NCBI GenBank assembly: GCA_025928545.1
Contig: JAICJH010000069.1
Location: 1 to 34,325, forward strand
Source of the DNA: Bryobacteraceae bacterium
GTDB lineage: Bacteria > Acidobacteriota > Terriglobia > Bryobacterales > Bryobacteraceae
Reading direction: 5' to 3'
Length of the DNA stretch: 34,325 bases
Shown here: positions 7,086 through 18,300 of the stretch, in pieces
Numbering within the stretch: the stretch's first letter is position 1
How the letters are laid out: the number at the start of each line of letters is the position of its first letter
Notes under the pieces: generated by a model
What the model saw: the letters and a program-made list of their open reading frames with translations, nothing else
Database searches by the model: none
Told to the model about the DNA's origin: nothing
Translations under genes and position numbers: made by a program

Positions 7086-10000
7086 ATGTTGAGCATTCGG
7101 AAATCCTTGGCAGGGGCAGCCTTGTTAGCCGCGCTCCTGATCGCGTACGTGCCGGAGGCTCTCGCCCAGGCGACGGCCACTATAGTAGGGAGGGTACAGG
7201 ACGCACAGGGCGCGGTGGTTCCGAACGCTCCGGTAATCCTTACCAGCCAAACCCGCGGTACAGTCTTTACGGCCACATCGACTTCGACAGGAGATTTCAC
7301 TTTCCCAAATATTCCCGGGGATACTTACACCGTCGCCGTGGCATTGACTGGCTTCAAGAAATTGGAGCGCCCGGGCATTGACGCGGTCCCCGGCAGTCGC
7401 GTGGCAATTCCGCCGATGACGATCGAAGTGGGAGCTGTCACCGAGACCATGGAAGTTTCGGCGGAGGCTCCGCTGGTGCAGACGGCCACCGGCGAACGGT
7501 CGGCAGTTGTAGGACAGGACGCCATTGAAAATATTCCGGTCACCGGCACGTTCTTCGCCCAGATGGTTGCGCTGACCCCTGGTGTCAATTCGACGAGTTC
7601 AAACGGTCCGACGCGCTCCGACAACACTGGCAACGTCGCCAGGACCAACTACCAACTGGATGGCGTGAACACGAACGACACCGGAGGTAACCAGCCCGGC
7701 ATCAGTCTGAATTACGATTCCGTGGCCGAGGTCAAAGTGCTTACCAACAGCTACCAGGCCGAATACGGCCGTGCCAGCGGTCTGCAGGTGATTGGGATTA
7801 CGAAGAGCGGGACGGACCAGTTGCACGGATCGTTCCACGACTACGACCAGCATTCCGGCTGGAATTCCAACTCCTGGGCCAACAGGGGCAATGGCGTGGC
7901 CAGAGCATACTCGCTCACAAGGCAATGGGGCGGCACGCTCGGCGGGCCCGTCGGCAAGCCCGGCCGACCCGGACACAAGGCTTTCTGGTTTATATCGGAG
8001 GAGGTGCAGCCGACTACGACCGGCGGCGGGGTGAACTTCTTCCGCGTGCCCACGTTGCTTGAACGACAAGGTAATTTCTCCCAGACAACGGACAATAACG
8101 GAAAGCTGTTCAATACGATTACCGATGCGAGCGCGGGCCTGCCCTGCACCGCGAGCAACACGGCTGGCTGCTTCAGCACCGGCGGCGTGTTGGGCGTGAT
8201 TCCCCAGTCCCGGTTGTACGCGGTCGGAACGGCCATCCTGAATCAATACCCGACGCCCAACACGAACGGCCTCAATTACAATTTGACGACGACCCAACCC
8301 AGGGTGACGCAGACGAATTTTCAGAGTGTGATGCGCGCCGACTGGAATGTGTCGTCGAAACTCCGAATCAGCGGTAAGTATGCCGGTCAGAATGCGTTGA
8401 TTGTGCCTACTTCCGGATCGATTCCAGGTTTTAACGACAGAGTCACCCCGTTTCCAGCGAAGATTGTGCCATCGGTGACGGTGGTCTACACGTTCAGCCC
8501 AACCTTGATCTTCGAAGGCACGATCGGGTACACCCGCGGTAACGAGGCGGGTGCCGTACCGGCCGATGCCTCCGCTAACCGCTGCAATACACCCGGCTCT
8601 GCTCTCTGCAATTTCCCATACCTGTACCCGAATGCGCTGAAGGTACCGGCGGGATCTTATCAGGAGAAAGTGGCGCTGGCCGCGAATTCGGGCTATTACA
8701 AGGATGGGTATATTCTCATTCAGCCGCAGTACACGTGGGGCAGCCGTATTTCGGGCGCTCCGCCGAATAACCCTTACCCCGGGTTTCTCTGCTGGCAATA
8801 CAGCATCGATAACAACCTCGCTCTGACGAAGATATGGAACAGCCATACAATCAAGATCGGCTTCCAGTCGCAGCTAAGCAGGAAGATTCAGAACCTTGGA
8901 ACACAGGGCAACGGGGTGCTGCCGAACGAGGGTTCGCTCAACTTCGGCAACACAACCAACAACCCGCTGGACAGCGGCTTCGGCTACTCCAACGCAGCCC
9001 TCGGCATTTTCCAGTCGTTCGCGCAGCAGAGCGCTTTCAACGAAGGCCGGTACGTCTACAACAACAACGACTTTTTCATTCAGGACAACTGGAAGGCTAC
9101 GAAGAAGCTGACGATCGACGCGGGGCTCCGCTTCGTTCATAACGGACCGCAGTACGACTCACGCGAGCAGTTGGCGAACTTCTTCCCCGACAAATGGTCC
9201 GCGAGTCAGGCACCGCAGCTGTTCGCTCCGGGTTGCGCCGTGGCTAACCAAAATCCGTGCTCCAGTGCGAACCGCGTGGCCGTGAACCCGGTTACCGGAG
9301 CTTCGCTGGGCGTGGGATCGTCGTCGGTCATCGGTAACATCGTTCCCGGCACCGGCAATCCCCTGAACGGCATCGTGCTGGCCGGAAAGGGGATCAACAA
9401 AGCCAACTACAACGAACCTTTCCTCGTATTTGGCCCGCGCTTCGGCGCCGCTTATTCGCTGACGCAGAAGGTTGTGCTTCGCGGCGCGATTGGTCTGTTA
9501 TACGACCGCCCGCAGGGCGATGCCGTTTTCTACCAGATCGGAAATCCCCCCTTCAATTCACAAGGGACCGTTTTCAATTCGACGCTGCAGGCGGTAGCGG
9601 CCGGCACGGCAAGCATTTACCAGGCTCCGCCGCAAATGCTCGTCTTTAACTACAACGCGGATATTCCAGCTTCGCTGCAGTTCAACATCGGCACGCAGGT
9701 TGTATTGCCGTGGTCGTCATTGTTGGACATCTCGTATGTGCAGTCCAATAATTACAACACCGTCGGCTGGGGTACAATCGCAACTCCCGCTGGTTACAGC
9801 CCGCTGGATCTGAACGCCCCGGACCTGGGAACGGCCTATCTCGCCAAATATCAGGATCCGACGCTTGGCACCAGTACGGTTCCCGGCGCGACGGCGCTCA
9901 CCACCAATCTGCTGCGTCCATACCGCGGCCTCGGCGCCATTTACGATACGTGGCCCCGGTACAACGATACATACCAATCGCTTCAGGCCTCGTACAAACG

Positions 10001-10796
10001 GCAGTACAGGAACGGCATTTCGGGCGGTTTCAATTATACGTTGGGCTTCAAGAACAGCGGTAACATGATCCAGCAACCTATCATGCAGCATGATTCGAAC
10101 GGTGCCCTCTCTTTTAGTCAGGCATATGCAGATAACGCCAGGGTGGTCAACAATGTGGGTTTCAGGCGTCACACGCTCAAGGGCTATCTTGTGTATGAAA
10201 TTCCCAGGGTCAAGAGTCTTCCCAGGGCCGCCGACTACATGGTCAATGGCTGGCAGTTGTCGACGGTCTACACGGGCGGTACGGGCGGGAACTTCGACGC
10301 AACCTACACATATGCTGCCAATGGCGCAAACGTGAATCTGACTGGCTCGCCGAATTATGTTGCGCGCATCAAAATCGGCAGCAATCCGGGCTCGGGTTGC
10401 GGCAGCAGTCAATACTCACAGCTCAATGCCAGCGCGTTCAGCGGGCCGACATACAACAGCACCGGCAACGAGTCTGGCTCGGCACAGTTCAATTTTTGCT
10501 TTATGAACATAACCGACGTCGCACTCCAGCGGAGTTTCAAGGTGTTCTCCGAAAGGCGGCAACTCAGCATTCGCATGGATGCGTTCAATGTCTTCAATAC
10601 GGCGGTCTACAGTGCTGCGAGCACCTCCCTGCAACTCGCCAGCCCGGCTGCCGCCTCGACCGCGACCAACAACCAGTTCAATACCGACGGCACCCTGAAC
10701 ACGGCGCGTTTGACACCTCAGACCGCCGGATTCGGAGCAGCCACAGCCGCACTGCCCATGCGAACTTTGCAGGCGACCCTCCGATTCACCTTCTGA
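7086..10796 (+). CDS. TonB-dependent receptor with carboxypeptidase-regulatory-like N-terminus (receptor 2)
   Basis: 1,236 residues, the same length as receptor 1 and alike in most positions. The signal peptide is residues 1-27 (LLAALLIAYVPEALA). The regulatory-like domain (TIVGRVQDAQGAVVPNAPV) is at about 29-110, the plug at about 125-260 (GTFFAQMVALTPGV, YQLDGV, EYGRASGLQVIGITKSGT), and a barrel ends LRFTF. Differences from receptor 1 are scattered; several fall in probable extracellular loops, such as the segment after GYTRGN (AGAVPADASANRC against TGAEPISPAANRC). This suggests shifted ligand preference or simple drift. ATG 7086 is chosen because of the signal peptide and a GAGGGG site upstream. 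A GC-rich hairpin follows the stop. Confidence 0.93.
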   Translation: MLSIRKSLAGAALLAALLIAYVPEALAQATATIVGRVQDAQGAVVPNAPVILTSQTRGTVFTATSTSTGDFTFPNIPGDTYTVAVALTGFKKLERPGIDAVPGSRVAIPPMTIEVGAVTETMEVSAEAPLVQTATGERSAVVGQDAIENIPVTGTFFAQMVALTPGVNSTSSNGPTRSDNTGNVARTNYQLDGVNTNDTGGNQPGISLNYDSVAEVKVLTNSYQAEYGRASGLQVIGITKSGTDQLHGSFHDYDQHSGWNSNSWANRGNGVARAYSLTRQWGGTLGGPVGKPGRPGHKAFWFISEEVQPTTTGGGVNFFRVPTLLERQGNFSQTTDNNGKLFNTITDASAGLPCTASNTAGCFSTGGVLGVIPQSRLYAVGTAILNQYPTPNTNGLNYNLTTTQPRVTQTNFQSVMRADWNVSSKLRISGKYAGQNALIVPTSGSIPGFNDRVTPFPAKIVPSVTVVYTFSPTLIFEGTIGYTRGNEAGAVPADASANRCNTPGSALCNFPYLYPNALKVPAGSYQEKVALAANSGYYKDGYILIQPQYTWGSRISGAPPNNPYPGFLCWQYSIDNNLALTKIWNSHTIKIGFQSQLSRKIQNLGTQGNGVLPNEGSLNFGNTTNNPLDSGFGYSNAALGIFQSFAQQSAFNEGRYVYNNNDFFIQDNWKATKKLTIDAGLRFVHNGPQYDSREQLANFFPDKWSASQAPQLFAPGCAVANQNPCSSANRVAVNPVTGASLGVGSSSVIGNIVPGTGNPLNGIVLAGKGINKANYNEPFLVFGPRFGAAYSLTQKVVLRGAIGLLYDRPQGDAVFYQIGNPPFNSQGTVFNSTLQAVAAGTASIYQAPPQMLVFNYNADIPASLQFNIGTQVVLPWSSLLDISYVQSNNYNTVGWGTIATPAGYSPLDLNAPDLGTAYLAKYQDPTLGTSTVPGATALTTNLLRPYRGLGAIYDTWPRYNDTYQSLQASYKRQYRNGISGGFNYTLGFKNSGNMIQQPIMQHDSNGALSFSQAYADNARVVNNVGFRRHTLKGYLVYEIPRVKSLPRAADYMVNGWQLSTVYTGGTGGNFDATYTYAANGANVNLTGSPNYVARIKIGSNPGSGCGSSQYSQLNASAFSGPTYNSTGNESGSAQFNFCFMNITDVALQRSFKVFSERRQLSIRMDAFNVFNTAVYSAASTSLQLASPAAASTATNNQFNTDGTLNTARLTPQTAGFGAATAALPMRTLQATLRFTF

Positions 10797-10821
10797 AGCT
10801 GGTAAGAAAATCGGCGACTAT

Positions 10822-10844
10822 CGGCGGCGGCACCTCCGCCGCCG
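10822..10844 (+). terminator. GC-rich hairpin after receptor 2
   Basis: Nine perfect base pairs (cggcggcgg with ccgccgccg) close a 5-base loop, cacct, starting 26 bases after the stop. There is no T-run, so it is only a possible terminator or a transcript-stabilising hairpin. Confidence 0.4.
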
Positions 10845-11236
10845 CCGGAACCAACTGGCTTGCCGAAACGAATGGTAGCGTCCGAACTTTTGTAGTTTGC
10901 GGGGACAACCGGCGACCCGTGCCACGACGACCTATAAGGGTATTGTTCCTGGTGTCTCGCCAATGCCGGGTGTGCTGTCCGCGGGTGCAATGGAGGTGTA
11001 TCGCTCAGCGACGTTGAAGATGGTTTGGTCGCTATCTCTATTGCGTAAGTTGCAGCCTCGATTGACCTGGATGCACCGATACATCTGTGCCATAAATCGA
11101 AATCAACTGATATAACCCATGGAAAAAGTCACCTGGGTACTTGTTTTCGCCACAGAATTCTGATAACTTACCGCGATAGGTTGGACCAAGGGTTTTTGAG
11201 CATTCTCTGTGTTGACCCTCGATGATAGGAGCCTCT
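10845..11236. other. Intergenic leader region of receptor 3
   Basis: Almost 400 bases without a supported gene. Only weak promoter candidates are visible, the best being TTGTTT (11141-11146) and TAACTT (11164-11169) with a 17-base spacer. The repeat pair and TTGACT promoter of receptors 1 and 2 are absent here. Confidence 0.5.
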
Positions 11237-14200
11237 ATGCGAAGAGTTACCGTGTCTGCATTTCTGTTGAGCCTCGTCTGTGCCGCCGTGTGGGCGCAGG
11301 AAGACCGCGGTACGATGCGCGGACTGGTGAAAGACACGACCGGCGCTGTTGTGCCGAATGCGTCTGTGACCGCGGTAAACGTGGCTACCAACAACCAGTT
11401 CAAAACCACCAGCGGCGCGAGCACGGGAGAATTCACGCTTCCCTCGCTGCCAGGCGGAAATTACCGCCTTCGCGTGGAGAGCCCGGGTTTTAAGACGTTC
11501 ATCCAGGAGGGAATAGAAATGGCGGCTGGCGGCGCCGTTTCGCTCGATGTGGCGCTACAGGTGGGCGCAGCGGCGGAGACGATTGAGGTTACGGCGGAGG
11601 CCACGCAGATGCAGACGGACACGGCGCGCGTCGCGACCGCGGTTTCCACGGCATTTGTCGACGAGCTTCCGCTCGCCGTTAATGGAGGCGTTCGCAGTCC
11701 AATCGATTTGGCCAACACAACCACCGATGTACAGGGCGCCGCGGGCAATTTTCGAATCGGCGGCGGACAGCGTGGCCTTGAGGGCATGACGCTCGATGGC
11801 GCCACGGTTTCGGGCTCGACCGATCTCAGTACTCAGGGCCAGGCGGCGCAAAGCTCGCCTTCGATTGATTCACTCGCGGAGTTCAGCGTCGAATCCGGCG
11901 GTTTCAAGGCGGAGACGGGCCACGCGTCGGGGGGGTCCGTTAGCTTCGTCTCCAAATCCGGCACCAACAAGTTCCACGGAGATCTTTATGAGTATGTACG
12001 CAATTACGACATGGATGCCCGTGGTTTCTTTGCAACATTTAAACCCGTCCTGAAGCAGAACGATTTTGGCTTTACGGCGGGCGCGCCGATTATCATTCCG
12101 AAGATCTATAACGGGAAGGACAGGACCTTCTGGTTCTTCTCTTATGAGGGTTTCCGCAACCGCGCGGGCGCAGCTGTCAATCCGCTCAGCGTTCCCGCAC
12201 CTGAAATGTTTAACGGCGATTTTACTAATTTTGTTGACGGAAATAATAAGCAATACAAGATCTACGATCCCGGCACGCAGGCTCTGAACGCCACAACCGG
12301 CGCTTACACTCGCACCCAGTTTCCGAATAACGTCATCCCACAGTCCAGGTTCGATCCGGTCGCGGCGGCGATTATAAAGTACGCGGCGCCGCTGGCCGTG
12401 CCGAACATTCCCGGCCTGGTTCCTGGCACCTCCGGTTACATACGGCAAAATTACCGTATTCCGAGCAACTCCGGGACGCGGGCTCCGGTAGATAAGTGGA
12501 GCATCAAACTGGACCAGGTGCTTTTCACGAAACAGCACGTGGGGTTCTATTACGGCCGGGGAAAGTCGGCCACCCAGGTCAATCCGGGAGGCGTTGGGGG
12601 AATGGGCCTGACTAACAGCCTGCCCGGAGGACTGTCGAACTCATCGGAAGGCTCTACTTATTGGAGGGTGTATCGTCTTACCCACGAGTTCACCATCACG
12701 CCCACCGTATTTAACCGCGTTACGGGCGGCAAAACAGTGAATGTCTTTAACGTGGCGGGAGTTGGATACCTGAAGGGATCGCCGATGAGCTTTGGACTGA
12801 CTCCACTCAATTCCACGGGGTGGAAGAGCCAGGGAATCTGTCTTCCCAATTGGCCGGATTGCAACGTTAATTTCCCCCAACTTAATTTCGGGGACACTTT
12901 CACGAACTGGGGCAGCCAGGATACCAACACTCAGGGCAGTGTCAACTGGGAATTCAGAAACGATCTGACCTGGGTTAAGGGCAAACACACCTTCAAATTC
13001 GGTGGCTTCTATAACAACACAATCTATAACGGCGGCGGCTCCCAGAACTATTCGGGCAACGTTAGTTTCTCGTCCACGAATACGGGTCTTCCCAATGTGA
13101 GTTCGCAGGCTTCCGGAGGCGGCGGCGGATTTGCTTCGTTTCTGCTGGGGCAGGATTTCGGATGGGCTCTCGACACCCTCCGCCTTATCCAGACTCACTG
13201 GATCAGTGAAGCGGGATATGCCCAGGACGATTGGCGCGTCAATAAGAAACTAACACTGAACCTTGGCCTTCGATACGAGACAGGGCAGGCGCCGGTAGTA
13301 GTTTACGACCAACAAAGCGACCTGGATCCGACGCTGCCCGATGCAGCGGCGGGTGGGTTGCCAGGTGCGCTCGTATTCGCCGGGAAAGGTTCTGGCCGCA
13401 CAGGCGGCAGGGGACTCATCCCAAGCTGGCCAGGCGCGGTTTCACCCCGGTTTGGTTTTGCTTACGCGATCAACGGCAAAACCACCGTACGCGGCTCCGC
13501 GAGCGAGACTTTCGGTCCCATTATTCAAAACGCCAACTCGTCGCATAACCTGGGTTTCATTCAGCGCATCACGGCATCCAACGCGAGTCAGGGACTCTTC
13601 CCAACCTTTAATCTCAAGGACGGAGCCCCTTACTGGTCTCCGGTTCCGAACCTCGACCCCGGCGTGGGCAACGGAGCCAACATGCCGTATTACAACGGCC
13701 GGACCGCGGTGACTCCTTCGCAGGAGTTCAACTTCTCGCTGGATATCCAGCGTCAGATCACGAAAACAGTTGCGATCGATGTCGGCTACGTTGGCACAAT
13801 GGCTGGTAGAATCGCTTCTCAGCTGCTCACGTTTAACGCCCTCAACTACAGGACTTTGCCCGCGAATCTCAACCCGTTCACGGCCGCCGGCAAGACCCTG
13901 CTGAATTCACTCGTTGGCTCGGCCGCCGCGAATGCCGCGGGCATCAAGGCGCCGTGGTCGGGGTTCAACGCCCTTTGGGGCAACAACGCGACAGTATTGC
14001 AGTCGCTGCTTCCGTTCCCGCAGTACAGCACCATCGATACGTACAACGGCGGAGGCGATAAAGTAGGCCACTCTACGTATAACGCCGGCGATCTGAAGGT
14101 CACCAAACGTTTCAGCCGTGGCTTCAGCCTGCAGGGCTCGTATGTATTCGCGAAGTATTTGACGAACGCCGACACTGCCGGCCCGGAAGATGCTTTCAAC

Positions 14201-14809
14201 CGGAGCCTGTCAAAGTCGCTCGGGACCACCGATCAGACCCACCAGGTGAAGATCAGTTATACCTATGACTTGCCCTTTGGCAAAGGCCGGACGTTCCTGA
14301 ACCGCGGCGGCGTACTGAATGCGGTGCTGGGCGGCTGGCGCGTGGCAGGAAACAACACTTACCTCAGCGGCACTCCTGTTGTTGTGACGACGACCGTGAA
14401 CTTTCCCCTGGGCGATGGTACATTTATCAACACACCGACGATTACAACCTACGACGGATGGCGCGGCGCGATTTCGGGAGATAAATTCGACCCGAACGTA
14501 GACAGGTTTTATAAGCCGCTCTCATTTTTCGGCACGCAATCCACCACCCAGTTGGGCAACGCTACCCGGACTAACCCGAAGGTGCGCAATTTCGCCAATC
14601 TGAACGAAAATGTGTCGCTTGCGAAATCGTTTCAGATCCACGAAGCCGTTCGGGCGGAATTCCGGGCGGAGGCTTTCAACCTTCTGAACAGAACTCAATT
14701 CGGTCCCGCTAACGGTGGTAACAGCCTGCAGAACGCGAATTTCGGCCTTTGGAACACCCAGGCGAATACTCCCCGTCAGCTACAGCTCGCGCTCAAGGTG
14801 TACTTCTAA
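11237..14809 (+). CDS. TonB-dependent receptor with carboxypeptidase-regulatory-like N-terminus (receptor 3)
   Basis: 1,190 residues. The signal peptide is residues 1-20 (RRVTVSAFLLSLVCAAVWA, cut before QED). A regulatory-like domain at about 22-105 has GTMRGLVKDTTGAVVPNASV and GEFTLPSLPGGNYRL. The plug at about 115-250 has IGGGQRGLEGMTLDGATVSG, EFSVESGGFKAETGHASGG and VSFVSKSGTNKFHGDLYEY. The barrel runs to QLALKVYF with a terminal Phe. This subtype, with KTFWFF-like FWFFSYEGFRNR and an RTQFGPANGG end, is the common acidobacterial Oar-like receptor. It is clearly different from receptors 1 and 2. I chose ATG 11237 over ATG 11222 because AGGAG lies 5 bases before it and the signal peptide begins there. 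The ligand is unknown. Confidence 0.92.
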   Translation: MRRVTVSAFLLSLVCAAVWAQEDRGTMRGLVKDTTGAVVPNASVTAVNVATNNQFKTTSGASTGEFTLPSLPGGNYRLRVESPGFKTFIQEGIEMAAGGAVSLDVALQVGAAAETIEVTAEATQMQTDTARVATAVSTAFVDELPLAVNGGVRSPIDLANTTTDVQGAAGNFRIGGGQRGLEGMTLDGATVSGSTDLSTQGQAAQSSPSIDSLAEFSVESGGFKAETGHASGGSVSFVSKSGTNKFHGDLYEYVRNYDMDARGFFATFKPVLKQNDFGFTAGAPIIIPKIYNGKDRTFWFFSYEGFRNRAGAAVNPLSVPAPEMFNGDFTNFVDGNNKQYKIYDPGTQALNATTGAYTRTQFPNNVIPQSRFDPVAAAIIKYAAPLAVPNIPGLVPGTSGYIRQNYRIPSNSGTRAPVDKWSIKLDQVLFTKQHVGFYYGRGKSATQVNPGGVGGMGLTNSLPGGLSNSSEGSTYWRVYRLTHEFTITPTVFNRVTGGKTVNVFNVAGVGYLKGSPMSFGLTPLNSTGWKSQGICLPNWPDCNVNFPQLNFGDTFTNWGSQDTNTQGSVNWEFRNDLTWVKGKHTFKFGGFYNNTIYNGGGSQNYSGNVSFSSTNTGLPNVSSQASGGGGGFASFLLGQDFGWALDTLRLIQTHWISEAGYAQDDWRVNKKLTLNLGLRYETGQAPVVVYDQQSDLDPTLPDAAAGGLPGALVFAGKGSGRTGGRGLIPSWPGAVSPRFGFAYAINGKTTVRGSASETFGPIIQNANSSHNLGFIQRITASNASQGLFPTFNLKDGAPYWSPVPNLDPGVGNGANMPYYNGRTAVTPSQEFNFSLDIQRQITKTVAIDVGYVGTMAGRIASQLLTFNALNYRTLPANLNPFTAAGKTLLNSLVGSAAANAAGIKAPWSGFNALWGNNATVLQSLLPFPQYSTIDTYNGGGDKVGHSTYNAGDLKVTKRFSRGFSLQGSYVFAKYLTNADTAGPEDAFNRSLSKSLGTTDQTHQVKISYTYDLPFGKGRTFLNRGGVLNAVLGGWRVAGNNTYLSGTPVVVTTTVNFPLGDGTFINTPTITTYDGWRGAISGDKFDPNVDRFYKPLSFFGTQSTTQLGNATRTNPKVRNFANLNENVSLAKSFQIHEAVRAEFRAEAFNLLNRTQFGPANGGNSLQNANFGLWNTQANTPRQLQLALKVYF

Positions 14810-14839
14810 CCTTGCCGGTGATTTGACGAGGGACGCCGA

Positions 14840-14863
14840 GCGGTGGCCCGATTGCGCCACCGC
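14840..14863 (+). terminator. Hairpin after receptor 3
   Basis: An 8-bp perfect stem, gcggtggc with gccaccgc, closes an 8-base loop 31 bases after the stop codon. No T-run follows, so termination is uncertain. Confidence 0.38.
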
Positions 14864-15388
14864 CGGCATCCACGGAGATTAGCTTCACGCTGAGTGTTGC
14901 TATTTCTCCCGAACACGCGATTAATCAAAGAGCCATGTGCTCCTCCCGGGAATCTGATCGAAAACAAGAATTCTTCGGCAATAGCTCACTTCAGTCTCCG
15001 CCAATTCTAAGCGCTGCCTGGTGAACGCGGCTGACGGTTCCTTCAGTTTTCTTCGCGATTTCGTATGGCAGAAGCTCAAATGGCAGAAATTCTACGTGAA
15101 CATTCTTCTTTTGTGATATTCTGATTGGGATTTGACTGCTGCAAGGGCGATTGCATATTGCGCACACAACCTACGCCCCCCATCGAGTGCAAGAATTTGA
15201 GAATCCGACTCTGGAGAGCATTCGGCAGGCTTCCGGTTCTGGTTTATGGCCAGCGAGCCGGAGCGCCCGCTCATGAAGACACGAACAATGTCCCGGCTTC
15301 TCTGGAAGTGAAGCAGGCAGGCAGAACACATCGATTTGTTGCCGGGCACATATACTATCCGAATATGTTTAGAAAAGGGGAGAAGCAG
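14864..15388. other. Long leader region of receptor 4
   Basis: About 520 bases with no supported gene. A candidate promoter is TTGACT (15132-15137), 16 bases, CATATT (15154-15159); it would leave a leader of more than 200 bases. The receptor frame is open back to 15125 but that segment has no ribosome site and no protein-like content before the signal peptide. Confidence 0.45.
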
Positions 15389-18300
15389 ATGCGATTCGCC
15401 ACGTTACGTTTGAGTGCTTGTCTGTTACTGGCCACGTTTGCCTTTGCGCAAACGGACCACGGAACCATTACCGGTACGGTGATCGATCCCGCTAAGGCCC
15501 TGGTGCCGAATGCTGCGGTCGTCGCTACCAATGTGGAGACGGGCGCACACTACCCGACCGTCACGACCGCGACCGGAAATTTCACAGTGCCGTCGCTGCC
15601 CTCCGGAAACTATTCAGTCAGTGTCGACGCGCCGGGATTTCGGAAGTATCTCGTAAAAAACCTGCAGGTTCAGGTGGCCCAGGTGCTGCGTATAGACGTT
15701 GCACTTGAGGTTGGGCCCTCGGCCGAGTCGATCACGGTCGACGGCGAAGTGCCTCAGCTCAAAACCGAAAGTGTGGAGCAAAGCATCAACGTGACAGGAG
15801 ATCGGATCAATGATTTGCCTCTCAATTTTGGCGGCGGCGGCGGCGCGATCGGGTCCATCCGGGCGCCGCTCACATTTATGATCCTTTCCCCGGGAGTCTC
15901 GGGAACAGGTACCACGGGCCGCGTCAACGGCCAGACGGGAAGTACCTATCGCGTATTCGTGGACGGCCAGGATACGACGAATAATAACGACACCACGTCG
16001 ACGGCTGGTCAGCCTTCCGTCGAGATGATTCAGGAATTCTCCCTGCAAACCAGTAATTTTGCGGCGGAGTTCGGCCAGGTTGCGGGGGGCATGTTCACAT
16101 TCGCAACGCGCAGCGGCACGAACAATCTGCACGGAAGCCTGTATGAGAATTTCGCCAATGAGGCTCTCGATGCGGCTAAGCCCTTTGTCTCCTCTAAGCC
16201 GATCAGCCGCAAGCACGACTTCGGCTTTTCGCTGAGTGGCCCCATTCTGGTGCCGAAACTCTATAACGGGCGCAATAAGACCTTCTTTCTGGTCAATTGG
16301 GAAGAGTACCGCAATGACGTGGCGGCAAACGGCGCAGTGAATACGGTTCCCACGCTCGCCTATCGTAACGGCGATTTCGGCGCCGCGCTAACCGGCCGCA
16401 CCCTGGGTAAAGACCCTCTCGGTCGTGACATCAAGGAGAACACGATTTACGATCCGGCGACGAATACCACCGTAGGCGGCAAAGTCGTACGCGATCCGTT
16501 CCCCAACAACGTTATCCCGCTTTCACGAATGGATCCCGTCTCTCTGAAGGTCCAGCAACTCATCCCGCTGCCGAATTTCGCGGGCAACACCAACAACTGG
16601 AAACAGGCGCCAAAATACAACAAGATTTCGGCGATTCCCGCGATGAAGATCGACCACCATTTCAACGAGGCAAATAAAGTCGCTTTCCACCTTGAGAAGA
16701 ACTGGAACCATACCGTCGCCAACGGGCAGGACGGGCTACCGTCGCCGCTGACCGCCTATCGGGACCAGCGCACCTACACGTATACGACGCGAATCAATTA
16801 CGATCTGTCCATCGGACCGACGCTGCTGCTCAATGCGGGTATCGGTTTTGTTCGTTTTCTGAATCCGGATAGTTCTCCCGCGAGCGTGCTCGAATACGAC
16901 GCGCGCGGTCAACTCGGGTTTAAGGGCAGCGCGGTCGGGGTCGGGTTTCCCCGTATCGCGGGTTTGACCTCGTCGCAAGGCGGCATGTTTGGCATGGGAC
17001 CGACGAACGCCAATTATTATTGGTACGGCAAGCTGACTGCCCCGCTCAGCATGACCTGGATACATGGCAACCACACTTCCAAGATCGGCGGCGAGTTTCG
17101 TCTGGAAAGCTATACCGACCGCAATACGCGAGGCTCAAGCGGTGTCCTGAACTTCAGCGCGACTGAGACAGGTCTGCCATCCACGCAGGGCCAGAACCTT
17201 GGTGGTGGGACTGTCGGGTTCCCTTACGCCTCATTCCTGCTGGGGCGCGTAGATACCGCAACGGTGAACGCTCCCCAGGATCCGCAGTGGCGGAACAAGC
17301 GCTACGGCCTCTTCATTCAGGACACATGGAAGATTCGCCGGAACCTTACGCTCGACTACGGTCTGCGCTGGGATCTGGAAGACCAGGGACACGAGATCTG
17401 GTACCGGAACAGCATGTTCGGGCCGACGATCTCCAATCCCTCGGCCGGTGGTTTACCCGGCGGCATGGTGTATGAGGGATACGGCCCGGGCCGTTGCAAC
17501 TGTAATTTCATTGCGAAATATCCGTATGCGATCGGTCCGCGCCTCGGCGCCGCATGGCAGGTAGACAGCAAGACCGTGGTCCGCGGAGGCTGGGGTGTCG
17601 TGTATGCCAACCTGCCGACCTACCAGTACTTCACGAATTCAGCGATTCTCGGCGTGGGCATCGATCAATTGTCATTCACCAACGCGACGTTCGGTGAGCC
17701 TGCCGTCCAGATGAGCACGGGCCTTGTCTACAATCCCGACGATTTGCATAAGGTTACTCTCGATCCTGGTGGACGTCCCACTCCGGGCACGGTGAGTTCA
17801 CCGAACTTTTACATTGACCCGAATGCCGGCCGGCCAGGAAGAATCATGCAGTGGAACCTCAGTCTGCAGCGCGAAATTGCGCACAACCTGGTGCTGGAAG
17901 CGGCGTATGTGGGGAACCGCGGGGCGTGGCTGACCGCAGCCACTGGTCTTGTGAGCCTCAATGCTCTTTCCGACGCCCGCCTGGCGCAGTTCGGGCTCAG
18001 CCGTTCTAATCCGGACGACATTAAGCTGCTGACTTCCACGTTCGCCTCGGGGATTCCGGCAAGCAAAGGTTTCAAGGTTCCTTATGCCAGCTTCCCGACC
18101 GGGCAGACGCTGGCGCAGAGCCTCCGGCCATTTCCACAGTTCAGCAGCGGCCTGAGTCCCATGTGGGCGCCTCTGGGAAACAACTGGTATGACTCGCTCC
18201 AAATGAAGCTGAATAAGCGCCTTTCACACGGGCTGGACTTCACCTCGGCATTCACGTGGTCAAAGGAACTTGCCACCGGTCAGGGCATCAACGACGTGTT

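Larger units (their letters stand above)
6875..10796 (+). repeat. Segmental duplication, copy B (leader plus receptor 2)
   Basis: This is the partner of 225-4165. It keeps the order GCATTT run, repeat pair, promoter, receptor gene. The repeat pair has decayed here (one unit lost three bases, the other changed), while the promoter spacing and the protein length are unchanged. The edges are approximate. Confidence 0.8.

Noticed and set aside
7599..8846. 415-codon open frame on the minus strand
   Set aside because: It lies wholly within receptor 2, has no ribosome site, and its translation is rich in Arg, His and Val as expected from the reverse of a GC-rich gene.
15125..15388. Extended start of receptor 4 from 15125
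   Set aside because: The added 88 residues show no domain and precede a clear signal peptide with its own ribosome site.
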